Origin: RGIG7213 sp045540335
GTDB lineage: Bacteria; Bacillota; Clostridia; Oscillospirales; CAG-272
DNA: 64,000 bases
Reading direction: 5' to 3'
Assembly (NCBI GenBank): GCA_045540335.1
Contig: JAZQHC010000016.1
Coordinates: forward strand, 1 to 64,000
Shown here: positions 18,028 through 26,806 of the stretch, in pieces
How the letters are laid out: every line of letters begins with the position of its first letter
Numbering within the stretch: the first letter of the stretch is position 1
Translations under genes and position numbers: made by a program
Notes under the pieces: model-generated
What the model saw: only the letters and a program-made list of their open reading frames with translations
What the model was told of the DNA's origin: nothing
Database searches by the model: none

Positions 18028-19497
18028 ATGAAAAAGAGGATCATCGCTTTACTGATGGCGGCGTTGCTTGTTTGCACATCATCCTGCACGATAGTGTATG
18101 AAAGCAAGGATACGTCATCCAATCAATCCGACTCGTCAACAGATACCGATACGCAAACAAATGCCGCAACAGACAGGGTGCTTACCCCCGTTGCCCCGCC
18201 TGAGGATGCATCGCTTTCACAAATTGCCGCAGTTTGCCAAGAAACGCAAATAACGGCAGAAGAATATTATTTCTACGTATATTACATTGCGGAAATGGCT
18301 GTGGCGAAATACGGCATGTATCTTCCGTACTACGGCGGCGAGGTTCCCGATTACAGTTATACGCTTAAAGAACAGTATTTCATGACGGATACCACATGGT
18401 ACGACATGGTATTGCAAGAGGTTGAATATTACATAATTCAAATAACGTCGTTGGCAAAAGCGGCAAAGGATGCAAACATAACCCTTTCCGAAACGGATAA
18501 AGAAAAAATTGCAGAATCCGTAAAGGAAACGAAGCTGCCCCAAAACGTGGATTTCGTTTCCGAGGCTGCAATTACGTCCTGCCTTTCCACAATACGCCTT
18601 GCGGATAAATATTATTATTCGCATCTACCTACCACACACAACATCACAGACGACGATATTATGAAGGAATACGAGGATAACAAGGCAAAATATTCCATCG
18701 TAGATCTTAAATATCTGCAAATAAACTACTCCGACGATGCAACCGTCACAAATGAAAACGGAACTGCTAAGCTTCCCACCAAAAAGCAAGCGCAGGAATA
18801 TGCAGACAGGCTGATAGCCACTGCAGGAAGCGACGAATTTGAAACGATAGTTGCAGAATTTTACAGAACATTTTACCCCGACTATAAAGAAGAAGATATC
18901 GAACACGAGGTTAAAGCCGCATACATGAAGGATCAGGTGTATTTCCAAGATTACACCATATTCGAATGGGCGTTTGACGAAAAGCGTACAGCGGGCGAAA
19001 CGACCTGCATAGACGATGCTGCTGCCGATGCGCTTCACGTTGCGGTACTTCTTAAGCCTATGGCGCCCAACGAATCAAAAACGGCAACGGTACGCCATAT
19101 TCTTGTAGAAAAAGAAAGCGAAGCGAACGATCTGCTTGCACTTTTCGAGGCATCCGATAAAACAGAGGCATCCTTTGCGGCACTTGCAGAAAAGCACACC
19201 ATAGATACGGGAAGCCAATTTGCAGGCGGTATGTACGAAAACTTTGCAAAGGGTACGATGGTAGAGCCGTTTGAAACCTGGTCGTTTGATGAAACGAGGG
19301 TAACCGGTGATACGGGCATTGTAAAAACAGATTACGGCTATCACATAATGTATTACGTAAGCCAAGGTATGCCTGCATATCTTGCAAACGCTAAAAAAAC
19401 ACTTATTGATACTAAAACAAGCGAAGCGTATTCTGCCTTGACAAAAGACGTTAAGGTAGAAATGACGGAAGGCTTCCTTGACAAATTGGCAATATAA
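18028..19497 (+). CDS. PrsA-like foldase lipoprotein with a PPIC rotamase domain
   Basis: 489 residues. The signal peptide ends in the lipobox VCTSSC, followed by a Ser/Thr/Asp-rich linker, so the protein is lipid-anchored outside the cell. A SurA/PrsA-type helical region spans about residues 70-340. The parvulin domain starts at RHILVEKE and includes GSQFAGGMYENFAKGTM and the final TDYGYHIMYYV. It probably isomerises prolyl bonds or chaperones exported proteins. The ATG was chosen because a consensus promoter occupies the longer frame. It pairs with the next gene, which has the same architecture. Confidence 0.85.
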   Translation: MKKRIIALLMAALLVCTSSCTIVYESKDTSSNQSDSSTDTDTQTNAATDRVLTPVAPPEDASLSQIAAVCQETQITAEEYYFYVYYIAEMAVAKYGMYLPYYGGEVPDYSYTLKEQYFMTDTTWYDMVLQEVEYYIIQITSLAKAAKDANITLSETDKEKIAESVKETKLPQNVDFVSEAAITSCLSTIRLADKYYYSHLPTTHNITDDDIMKEYEDNKAKYSIVDLKYLQINYSDDATVTNENGTAKLPTKKQAQEYADRLIATAGSDEFETIVAEFYRTFYPDYKEEDIEHEVKAAYMKDQVYFQDYTIFEWAFDEKRTAGETTCIDDAAADALHVAVLLKPMAPNESKTATVRHILVEKESEANDLLALFEASDKTEASFAALAEKHTIDTGSQFAGGMYENFAKGTMVEPFETWSFDETRVTGDTGIVKTDYGYHIMYYVSQGMPAYLANAKKTLIDTKTSEAYSALTKDVKVEMTEGFLDKLAI

Positions 19498-19516
19498 AAG
19501 AAAGAGATAAGGCTTT

Positions 19517-21022
19517 ATGGGTAAAAATAAACGTTCAGCGCAGGAAGAGCGCATCCGCGAAATACGCAGGGAAAGATTAGCCACTGAAAGAAAAGCGGAA
19601 AAAACAAAAAAAGCAAGGCGCAATATCATTATTGCCGTATCTGCAGCGTTGGCAATCGCCATCGTCATAACGGGTATCATTATTGCAGTAGGAAAATACA
19701 AGAAAACGAATGAATACAAAACAAGCGTTACGCTTTTCTCAACACAAAACTACACTATCGACCTTGCAATGTTTTCCTACTACTTCTTCGACGGATATTA
19801 CGGCATAACCGATATGTACGGTGAACAGCTTAAAAAAAATAACACCTATCCCGATATTACGAAATCACTTAAAGACCAATTTTACGGCAACTACACCTGG
19901 CACGAATTTTTCTCAGAAAGTGCAAGAAATCAAATAACAATGAATCTCGTTATTGCAGAAGCGGCAAAAACAGAGGGAATGACACTTTCCGATGAAGAAA
20001 TATCTGCTTTGAAAACCCGTGCCGAAAGGATAGACCCTGCAAAATACGGCCCGGGCGTTACAACGGAAGATATTTTAAAATGCCTTGAATTAGATTATAT
20101 GGCTATCAAATACGAATACAAAAAAAGGCATGAATTCAGAAAAGAAGGTACAGAGCTTGAAGAGTACTACAACGAATATTACAAAAGCTTCTCTACCGTT
20201 GATTACCGTTGTCTTGAAGTACCTTACAACAACACAAGCACAACCTCTCCTATAAGCATAGAGGATGCCGAAAAATGTGCAAACGCCGTTGCAGCTGCCA
20301 CGACAAGCGAAGAATTTACGCAGGCTATACGCGACAACGTGCTTTTCATTAACCCCGTTCTTACACCCGACCAGATAGAACAGGTAATTGAAGCCTCCTT
20401 CGTTGAAAAATACGAATATTCCGAAGGGGATATAGTTACCGAATGGCTTTTTTCGGAAGACAGAAAGCCTAACGAAACGTACGTATATCACAACGAAGCA
20501 ACTCAGTCCTTTACCGCATATATGATAACGCAATCGCCCGTTAAGGATATGTACGACACGGCAACTTTCCGACACATTCTTTTCAGACCCGATACATACG
20601 GCTCTGACGAGGCTGCCCTGGCAAAAGCACAAGAGGTGCTTGCACTTTGGGAAAAGGGCGGCAAAACGGAAGAAAGCTTTGCTAACCTTGCAGTAGCGTA
20701 TTCCGAAGATGCGTCAACCTGCTATTGCGGCGGCATTTTCGAAAACAGAACAGAAGAAGAATTGCAAGAATATTTGCCCGAAATGAAGGATTGGTGCTTT
20801 GCCGATACGGTCAAGCCCGGTGATTACGAAATAATCAAAACAAGCTTCGGTTACAACCTTATGTATTATATCGAAGACGGGTTACCCTCTGCATTGGGCA
20901 GAACGCAATCACAAACAACAAGTGAAGACTTCGGCACGATGTATCAGGAGCTCCAAAAGAATTACCCCATTACGACAAACGAAAACGAACTTTTGAATTT
21001 TGACTCTTCACTGAAAGCATAA
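19517..21022 (+). CDS. Membrane-anchored PPIC-type peptidylprolyl isomerase
   Basis: 501 residues. A highly charged cytoplasmic start (KNKRSAQEERIREIRRER) is followed by one transmembrane helix (about 36-58); the rest is outside. The architecture repeats that of the preceding lipoprotein: a SurA-like helical region, then a parvulin domain beginning FRHILFRPDTYG, with CYCGGIFENR and TSFGYNLMYYIEDG. The anchor differs (helix instead of lipid). Spacing of 19 bases and the shared downstream terminator indicate one operon. The tandem pair probably arose by duplication. Confidence 0.85.
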   Translation: MGKNKRSAQEERIREIRRERLATERKAEKTKKARRNIIIAVSAALAIAIVITGIIIAVGKYKKTNEYKTSVTLFSTQNYTIDLAMFSYYFFDGYYGITDMYGEQLKKNNTYPDITKSLKDQFYGNYTWHEFFSESARNQITMNLVIAEAAKTEGMTLSDEEISALKTRAERIDPAKYGPGVTTEDILKCLELDYMAIKYEYKKRHEFRKEGTELEEYYNEYYKSFSTVDYRCLEVPYNNTSTTSPISIEDAEKCANAVAAATTSEEFTQAIRDNVLFINPVLTPDQIEQVIEASFVEKYEYSEGDIVTEWLFSEDRKPNETYVYHNEATQSFTAYMITQSPVKDMYDTATFRHILFRPDTYGSDEAALAKAQEVLALWEKGGKTEESFANLAVAYSEDASTCYCGGIFENRTEEELQEYLPEMKDWCFADTVKPGDYEIIKTSFGYNLMYYIEDGLPSALGRTQSQTTSEDFGTMYQELQKNYPITTNENELLNFDSSLKA

Positions 21023-21030
21023 TAACGCAA

Positions 21031-21080
21031 AACTCCGAATAAGATGTGATGTACAAACACATTTTATTCGGAGTTTTTTT
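21031..21080 (+). terminator. Strong terminator abutting the spoIIIAA start codon
   Basis: A perfect 12-base stem, AACTCCGAATAA (21031-21042) with TTATTCGGAGTT (21064-21075), then a T run that ends at the spoIIIAA ATG. The 3' arm also contains the GGAG that appears to be the spoIIIAA ribosome-binding site. Confidence 0.9.
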
Positions 21081-21965
21081 ATGCTTAAAACCGAAAATGA
21101 AGTATGCGGTGTTTACGGCGTTTTACCGTATTTACCCGAAAGACTTGCCAGCGCATTAAGGCTGTTTTGCCTTAAAAGCCCTGAAATAGCGAAAAAAGTT
21201 ACAGAGGTACGTGTAAGAAAAAGCGGTGCGTTTTCCGTTTCGGTATCGGGGCGGAATATGTTTTTCGACGCACTTGGCAACATCAAAAAAAGCCCTTTGA
21301 TATGTACCGACAGCGAGGTTGGCGCGTGCGTTGAAAAGCTGTGCGGCAATTCGTACCACGCACACGAGGAAGAAATAAAAGAAGGCTACATAAGCATGCC
21401 GAACGGATTTCGTGCGGGTATTGCACCGAATGCGTGTGCGGGCGGCGGGGTTTATGCAATAAATTCAGTTTGCATTCGTATTCCGTCGGTTCATTACGGG
21501 TGTGCCGAAAGGCTTATAAGCCAAACGGGGGCAATATCAATGCTGATATATTCGCCGCCCGGGGTCGGAAAAACCACCCTTTTAAAAGACATAATATCAA
21601 TACTTTCACAAAAGGGCTTTCGCTGTGCCGTAGTTGATACAAGGCGGGAATTATCAATGCAAAAGGCGCCCCTTGCAGACTATATATGCGGATATCCGAA
21701 GGCATCGGCAATAGAAATAGCAACGCGCACGTTATGCCCGCAATTTATCATTTGCGACGAAATAGGCATAGCAGATGCAAAGGCGATAATAGAATGCCGA
21801 AATACGGGCGTGCCGCTGATTGCAACGTGCCACGCCGACAGTTGTGAAAAGCTGCTTTTATCCCCCGATATAAAGCAGCTGCGCGACAACGGTGTATTTT
21901 CTTTATTCGTTGGGCTGTCGCGAAACGAAAGCGAATTTTCCTTTGATATAACGCCATGCAGTTAA
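21081..21965 (+). CDS. spoIIIAA: Stage III sporulation protein AA (ATPase)
   Basis: 294 residues, a secretion-ATPase-like protein of the SpoIIIA-SpoIIQ channel that links mother cell and forespore. Walker A is SPPGVGKTTLLKD near residue 155 and the Walker B region is FIICDEIG. The N-terminal domain carries VRVRKSGAFSV. It is the first gene of an eight-gene operon, and the only Shine-Dalgarno (GGAG, seven bases upstream) lies in the stem of the preceding terminator. Sigma-E control is known for the family, but I could not find a convincing sigma-E box. Confidence 0.95.
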   Translation: MLKTENEVCGVYGVLPYLPERLASALRLFCLKSPEIAKKVTEVRVRKSGAFSVSVSGRNMFFDALGNIKKSPLICTDSEVGACVEKLCGNSYHAHEEEIKEGYISMPNGFRAGIAPNACAGGGVYAINSVCIRIPSVHYGCAERLISQTGAISMLIYSPPGVGKTTLLKDIISILSQKGFRCAVVDTRRELSMQKAPLADYICGYPKASAIEIATRTLCPQFIICDEIGIADAKAIIECRNTGVPLIATCHADSCEKLLLSPDIKQLRDNGVFSLFVGLSRNESEFSFDITPCS

Positions 21966-22429
21966 CGGGTGCGTTTATCGTATGTGCATGTACCGCTTTT
22001 ATCGGGGTCCTTTTAGCAAAAAAAGAAAAAGACCACCTTAAAGCGTGCGAAGAAATTTTATACGTAATGCGATATATACGCGACGATATCTGGGCAAAAA
22101 AAACGCCCACAAGCGTGATTTTTTCGTCTTTATCGTCGCCGCTGCTGCATCAGGCAGGCTTTTACCGCCATTTAAAAGAAAACGGCGACTTATATAACGC
22201 CGCACGCGAATGCTGCTTTTTTCAAGAAAAGGAGCTTTCTTTTATAAAAGAATTTTCGTTTCGCATAGGTAAGACCGCATCGGAAAACCAGAAAAACGAA
22301 TTTAACATCATAATCGAAAAAATGGAGGTTCATACACGTTTTCTTCGTGATGATCTGCCGAAAAAACAAAAGCTTCACTTTGCTTTGCCTGCCTTTTTCG
22401 GGCTTTTGGCTGTAATAGTGTTTATTTGA
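21956..22429 (+). CDS. spoIIIAB: Stage III sporulation protein AB
   Basis: 157 residues with a hydrophobic segment at each end and an amphipathic helical middle, resembling GspF-like platform proteins. SpoIIIAB is part of the mother-cell channel complex. It overlaps spoIIIAA by ten bases. Assigned from size, topology, the KACEEILYVMRYIRDDI block and its fixed position. Confidence 0.9.
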   Translation: MQLTGAFIVCACTAFIGVLLAKKEKDHLKACEEILYVMRYIRDDIWAKKTPTSVIFSSLSSPLLHQAGFYRHLKENGDLYNAARECCFFQEKELSFIKEFSFRIGKTASENQKNEFNIIIEKMEVHTRFLRDDLPKKQKLHFALPAFFGLLAVIVFI

Positions 22430-22441
22430 TAAAGGAACGAT

Positions 22442-22636
22442 ATGGACGTAAATCTTTTAATTAAAGTTGCGGGGGTAGGTATCCTCGTGTCAGCGGTGCA
22501 TCAGATACTTTCGAAAAGCGGCAGAGAAGAGCAGGCAATGCTTGTTTCCATAACGGGCATCGTTATCGTTTTGCTGATGCTGGTGCAGCAGTTATCTGCG
22601 CTTTTTGCCTCTATTAAAAGCGTTTTCGGATTATGA
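22442..22636 (+). CDS. spoIIIAC: Stage III sporulation protein AC
   Basis: 64 residues, two hydrophobic helices separated by a charged turn (LSKSGREEQA). The size and the VAGVGILVSAVHQIL pattern are characteristic. It overlaps spoIIIAD by four bases. Confidence 0.93.
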   Translation: MDVNLLIKVAGVGILVSAVHQILSKSGREEQAMLVSITGIVIVLLMLVQQLSALFASIKSVFGL

Positions 22637-23013
22637 GCGTATGGCAAATATCCTTGATAACCGTAATTATGGCGTGTATAGGCGTGCTGATAAAAGCTGC
22701 CGAGCCACAGTTTTTTACCGTTTTTTCCTTATGCTGTATTCTGTGGCTTACGTTTATCTGCGTTTCAAGCATTTCGCCGCTTGTGCAATACGCAAATCAG
22801 CTTGCGCAAAGCACGCCGTACGGAGAATATATCCCATACGTTATAAAATCACTTTCCGTCGGAATAGGCGGAAATATATGTTGCGAATTTTGCAAGGATG
22901 CAGGCCAAAACGCTTTGGCAAACACATTGCAGGGGGTTTGCAAGCTTGCAATTATGGCACTGTGCCTGCCGTTGATAAAAGAAATTGCGCAGATAGCCCT
23001 TTCGTACGTATAA
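22633..23013 (+). CDS. spoIIIAD: Stage III sporulation protein AD
   Basis: 126 residues, four predicted membrane segments. Homologous in its N-terminal part to SpoIIIAC, with the conserved CEFCKDAGQNALA segment followed by a last helix. An integral membrane part of the feeding-tube channel. Its ATG overlaps the spoIIIAC stop. Confidence 0.93.
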   Translation: MSVWQISLITVIMACIGVLIKAAEPQFFTVFSLCCILWLTFICVSSISPLVQYANQLAQSTPYGEYIPYVIKSLSVGIGGNICCEFCKDAGQNALANTLQGVCKLAIMALCLPLIKEIAQIALSYV

Positions 23014-24065
23014 TCTTCAAATTATGCCTTTCGGCACTTGTATCGTTGTTTATCGTTTTTTTCTTTTCTTTGCTTGTCCACGGCGTGCAAGCCCCACCCG
23101 AAGATCTACAGCAAGCAACGGAATACCTGCAAAGCGTATCACAAAACGATACCGTTACACAAACGTTAAAAAACGCAATAGCGGAGGCTTTTCCCAACGT
23201 TATAAAATCGTTTTTTACGCTTGCTTGTGCTTTACTGCTTTCTTCCGTTGCTTCGGCTGTAAAAAAAGCGGTAAGTGCAGACCCCTCTCCCGATGCGTGC
23301 GACTTTGCCTCGGGTATCGTATGCGGAATTATCGTTTTTCAAATGATACGCGGTGCTTTTTCTGCCGCAAGCATTGCCGTAAATTCCGCTTGCACCTTTA
23401 TGGCGTCGCTTTTGGGCATTATGTGCATGATATACGGTTATTCGGGTAACGTCGTATCGGGCGGAGTATTCGTTTCTGTATTAACTGCCGTGCTTAACGG
23501 CGTACAGGTGCTTTTCGCAAGTATTCTTTTTCCTATTATTTTATCTCTTTTCGGTATGACGCTTGCCAATTCTTTACGATATACCGAATCGTTGGGCGCG
23601 TTTGCGTCGTTTGTAAAAAAAACGGTTACCTTTTTGCTTTCTTTATGCGGTGTTATCGTTACTTTTTTACTTACCGTTCAAACTGCGCTGGGCAGTGCGG
23701 GGCAAACGCTTACAAGAAAAACGCTTAAATTTGCATCAGGGGCTTTCATTCCGTTTATCGGCTCGTCGTTGGCTGAAGCACTTGATACGGTATATTCAAG
23801 CATTTCCGTTATAAAAACCGCCTCCGGCATAGCGGGAATGGTGGCAATAGCAACGCTTCTTATTCCCCCAATAATAAGCATAGTACTGACGCGGTTGATG
23901 TGTACTGCCGCCGCGTTTGTTGCAAATATGCTTGGCTTGCCGATGCAATCGGGTCTGCTGAAGGGGTGTGAAGATATTTTATCGTTGATGCTTGCCTGCG
24001 TATGCTTTTCGGGTGCGGTTTTCATCATCGGTTGCGCCTTATTTATGAAAGCAGGTGCCGCGTAA
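22962..24065 (+). CDS. spoIIIAE: Stage III sporulation protein AE
   Basis: About 365 residues. A signal-like hydrophobic segment (LCLSALVSLFIVFFFSLLV) is followed by a short extracytoplasmic part and at least six membrane helices. This is the largest membrane subunit of the SpoIIIA complex. The start is problematic: no ATG lies near the expected N-terminus. GTG 22962 is used here and overlaps spoIIIAD by 52 bases. ATA 23010, which overlaps the spoIIIAD TAA, would give a better signal-peptide start but is non-canonical. Confidence 0.85.
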   Translation: MPAVDKRNCADSPFVRIIFKLCLSALVSLFIVFFFSLLVHGVQAPPEDLQQATEYLQSVSQNDTVTQTLKNAIAEAFPNVIKSFFTLACALLLSSVASAVKKAVSADPSPDACDFASGIVCGIIVFQMIRGAFSAASIAVNSACTFMASLLGIMCMIYGYSGNVVSGGVFVSVLTAVLNGVQVLFASILFPIILSLFGMTLANSLRYTESLGAFASFVKKTVTFLLSLCGVIVTFLLTVQTALGSAGQTLTRKTLKFASGAFIPFIGSSLAEALDTVYSSISVIKTASGIAGMVAIATLLIPPIISIVLTRLMCTAAAFVANMLGLPMQSGLLKGCEDILSLMLACVCFSGAVFIIGCALFMKAGAA

Positions 24066-24529
24066 TGGTAGAATTTGCACGCACGTTAACGGTAATTTCG
24101 CTTGTTGGGGCGGTAGTATTGATGATATCGCCCGACGGAAGCATTAAAAGATATATAAGCCTTGCCTTGGCACTTACAGGCATTGCATACGTAGGCAAAT
24201 CGCTTTTACTTTTTGATTCGTTTCAAAGCGATATTATACTTCCGCAGATAAGCATTGAAGATAACGCAGAGGCGCTTAACGAAGAGGTACTTAAGCAAAC
24301 GAAATATCTTGCCGAGGGGCAAATAAAATCTGCCATTATGGAAAAATTTCAAATTTCAACAGAAGACGTGCTTGTTTCGGTTATATTGAACGAGCAAGAC
24401 GGAAGCGTTTTTTTATCCGACGTAACGGTTGAAATACGCGGTGCGGAAAACATGGTAAAAATTACTGACATAAAGTTTTTTTTGCACGAACAATTCGGAG
24501 CTTTGGCACAGGTGGTGTATAAAGAATGA
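24065..24529 (+). CDS. spoIIIAF: Stage III sporulation protein AF
   Basis: 154 residues: two N-terminal membrane helices, then a soluble alpha/beta domain (KQTKYLAEGQIKSAIMEKF) typical of ring-forming SpoIIIAF. The ATG overlaps the spoIIIAE stop (TAATG). It overlaps spoIIIAG by four bases. Confidence 0.92.
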   Translation: MVEFARTLTVISLVGAVVLMISPDGSIKRYISLALALTGIAYVGKSLLLFDSFQSDIILPQISIEDNAEALNEEVLKQTKYLAEGQIKSAIMEKFQISTEDVLVSVILNEQDGSVFLSDVTVEIRGAENMVKITDIKFFLHEQFGALAQVVYKE

Positions 24530-25005
24530 TGGATACAAAGCTACTTTTTAAAAAGAACGGCAATATTATTCTTTTGCTGATTGCCGCCGTTTTCGGAATA
24601 TTGTTGATGCTTCTTGCCCCATCGAATGCGCAACCGGAGAAAAATATTTGCGACGAGCAATACGTTAAAGAGGCAGAAGAAAAAATATCCGAAATGATAT
24701 CAAAAATATGCAAGGGCGAGGTTTCGGTAATAGTAAGCGCCGATACCGCAGAAGAATACGTATATGCAAAAAACACTTCTAACCTGCAGGAAGAATCACC
24801 CACGGCAAATAAAGCGTCGCAAAGCGGCGAATACGCAGTAATAAACGGGCAAGCGGTGCTTACGACCGTAGTAAAGCCGAAAATACGCGGGGTTGCCGTT
24901 GTATGTAAAAACGGAGATGACCCAATATTGCAAAATAAAATCATAAATCTGCTTTCGCGTGCATATGGTATATCAAGTACAAAAATCTGCGTGGCGGGAT
25001 ATTGA
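24526..25005 (+). CDS. spoIIIAG: Stage III sporulation protein AG
   Basis: 159 residues with one N-terminal membrane helix (about 12-32) and a YscJ/FliF-like ring-building domain. The conserved C-terminal pattern VVKPKIRGVAVVCKNGDDP is visible. In B. subtilis SpoIIIAG forms a large ring in the intermembrane space. It is shorter than the B. subtilis protein. Confidence 0.93.
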   Translation: MMDTKLLFKKNGNIILLLIAAVFGILLMLLAPSNAQPEKNICDEQYVKEAEEKISEMISKICKGEVSVIVSADTAEEYVYAKNTSNLQEESPTANKASQSGEYAVINGQAVLTTVVKPKIRGVAVVCKNGDDPILQNKIINLLSRAYGISSTKICVAGY

Positions 25006-25036
25006 CTGCCGAAATAATCAGAAAGGTGAAACCAAT

Positions 25037-25600
25037 ATGAAAATCTTTAAAACAGACGACCCAAACAGAAAGAAAATCAACGTAAAGGAAATAATCGAAA
25101 AAATCGGAAAAAGAAATCTTGCTATTGCCGGGGCAGTTATCGTAATAGGCTTGGTGGTATATTTAAACTGGTTTTTGTTTAACGGGGCTGATGCCGTAGG
25201 CGATGTGCCATCGGCAGATGCAGGCGCACAAGCACCCGAAAAGAACGAAAACGACGATTTCTTCGCCGTTTCGTTGATAAACCGCAACCGCGCAAGAGAC
25301 GAGGCAATGGAGGTATTGCAAACCGTAGTTGATGCAGGCGCATCAAACGAAGCGTCTGAAGCGGCTATTGCAGACATTGCACGAATTGCTTCCGAAATAG
25401 AAAAAGAAGCAAACATTGAAGAGCTTATAAAATCCAAGGGCTTTTCGGATTGCGTTGCCGTAATTTCAGGCGACAGTATAAATATCGTCGTTAAATGCAA
25501 CAGCGAATCTTTGCTTCCGAACGAAATCGCACAAATAAAAGAAATTGCCTATACCGGCGCAGATATTCTGCCTGAAAACGTCGTTATTATCGAAAAATAG
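25037..25600 (+). CDS. spoIIIAH: Stage III sporulation protein AH
   Basis: 187 residues: a basic N-terminus, one membrane helix (about 34-52), an acidic/Ala-rich linker, then a YscJ-like domain that in B. subtilis binds SpoIIQ across the intermembrane space. The ATG was chosen for its AAAGGTG Shine-Dalgarno; an upstream extension would overlap spoIIIAG. Last gene of the operon, followed by a long hairpin. Confidence 0.93.
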   Translation: MKIFKTDDPNRKKINVKEIIEKIGKRNLAIAGAVIVIGLVVYLNWFLFNGADAVGDVPSADAGAQAPEKNENDDFFAVSLINRNRARDEAMEVLQTVVDAGASNEASEAAIADIARIASEIEKEANIEELIKSKGFSDCVAVISGDSINIVVKCNSESLLPNEIAQIKEIAYTGADILPENVVIIEK

Positions 25601-25658
25601 TACGTTTTTACACAAACATAAGCATTAAATTAAAATACACATGGATAACTTATAGTAC

Positions 25659-25727
25659 GATCCCCTTAAAGCAGGCACAAAAAGCAACGAAGCCTTCAAG
25701 CCTGATTTAGGGGGATCATATTTTTTT
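25659..25727 (+). terminator. Long hairpin terminator ending the spoIIIA operon
   Basis: The arms at 25659-25676 and 25700-25717 pair at 17 of 18 positions (one G-A mismatch, one G-U), followed by ATATTTTTTT. The stem is longer than most intrinsic terminators. Confidence 0.88.
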
Positions 25728-25739
25728 AACCCGTTATTT

Positions 25740-25769
25740 TTGATAACTTTGTTTTATAAAAATTATAGT
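25740..25769 (+). promoter_or_regulatory. Putative promoter for the Gld-like ABC gene cluster
   Basis: TTGATA and TATAGT are separated by 18 bases, in the AT-rich gap ahead of the ABC ATPase gene. A second A/T-rich stretch follows before the start codon. Moderate match. Confidence 0.45.
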
Positions 25770-25858
25770 ATGGTTTTTTTCGTACCGTTCAAGACTTGTT
25801 TATATATGTATGATAAAATAAAATATATATTTGTACTTATTAAGGGGTATAGTTTTAT

Positions 25859-26791
25859 ATGATACATATCGAAAACCTTACGAAATACTACGATAAAAAC
25901 TGTGCCGTTAACAATATCAGCTTTGATATAGGCGACGGCGAAGTGGTTGGTTTTCTTGGGCCGAACGGCGCAGGTAAATCCACCACGATGAATATTTTAA
26001 CGGGGTGCCTTTCTTCCACGTCGGGCGTGTGCAGTATAGACGGCATAGACATTCTTGAAAATCCGATAGAAGCCAAAAAAAGGATAGGTTTTTTGCCCGA
26101 AGTACCCCCGCTTTACCTTGATATGACGCCGATGGAATACCTTAATTTCATCTACGATTTAAAAAAATGCAATTTAAACCGCAAAAAGCATCTTGACGAG
26201 ATAATTTCCGTTATGCGCCTCGGCGGATATACAGACAGGCTTATATCGCACCTTTCAAAGGGGTACAAGCAGCGTGTCGGCATTGCAGGTGCGCTTGTTT
26301 CAAACCCCAAGGTTCTTATTTTCGATGAACCTACGATAGGGCTTGACCCACGCCAGATAATCGAAATAAGAGAGCTTATTCGTTCTTTGGGCAAAAACCA
26401 TACGATAATTCTTTCTACGCACATTCTGCCCGAGGTACAAGCCGTATGCGACAGAATAATTATTATCGACAAGGGCGTTATAAAGGCAGATAAAGCAACT
26501 GCCGATATTAACGAGCTTGCAGAAAGCAAAAAACGCTTTACTATACAAATAGCAGGCCCGAAGCCCGAGGTAGAAGGCGTGCTTCGCCGCGTTGAAGGCG
26601 TTGGCGCGGTTGATTTTCTTTCAACCTCGAAAACAAACGGCTCGTTATTCCGTGTGCAATGCAAGCCGGGATACGATTCGCGCCGCTTAATATTCAGCGC
26701 GATGGCTGAACATCAATGGCCTATAATGGAATTGAACACTTTGGGTACAAGCCTTGAAGATATCTTCATTGCGCTTACCTCAAAGCAATAA
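25859..26791 (+). CDS. ABC transporter ATP-binding protein (GldA-like)
   Basis: 310 residues. Walker A is GPNGAGKST (about 34-42), the signature is LSKGYKQRVGIAGAL, Walker B is VLIFDEPTIGLDP, and the switch histidine is in ILSTHILPE. A roughly 90-residue C-terminal extension follows the ATPase core. The LSKGY signature is typical of the NatA/GldA group. It works with the adjacent permease and Gld-like protein to export an unknown substrate. Confidence 0.88.
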   Translation: MIHIENLTKYYDKNCAVNNISFDIGDGEVVGFLGPNGAGKSTTMNILTGCLSSTSGVCSIDGIDILENPIEAKKRIGFLPEVPPLYLDMTPMEYLNFIYDLKKCNLNRKKHLDEIISVMRLGGYTDRLISHLSKGYKQRVGIAGALVSNPKVLIFDEPTIGLDPRQIIEIRELIRSLGKNHTIILSTHILPEVQAVCDRIIIIDKGVIKADKATADINELAESKKRFTIQIAGPKPEVEGVLRRVEGVGAVDFLSTSKTNGSLFRVQCKPGYDSRRLIFSAMAEHQWPIMELNTLGTSLEDIFIALTSKQ

Positions 26792-26806
26792 GGGGGTACG
26801 GTAAAA

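Noticed and set aside
22605..22961. A longer N-terminus for spoIIIAE reaching into spoIIIAC
   Set aside because: It would overlap all of spoIIIAD in another frame and the translated extension has no family similarity.
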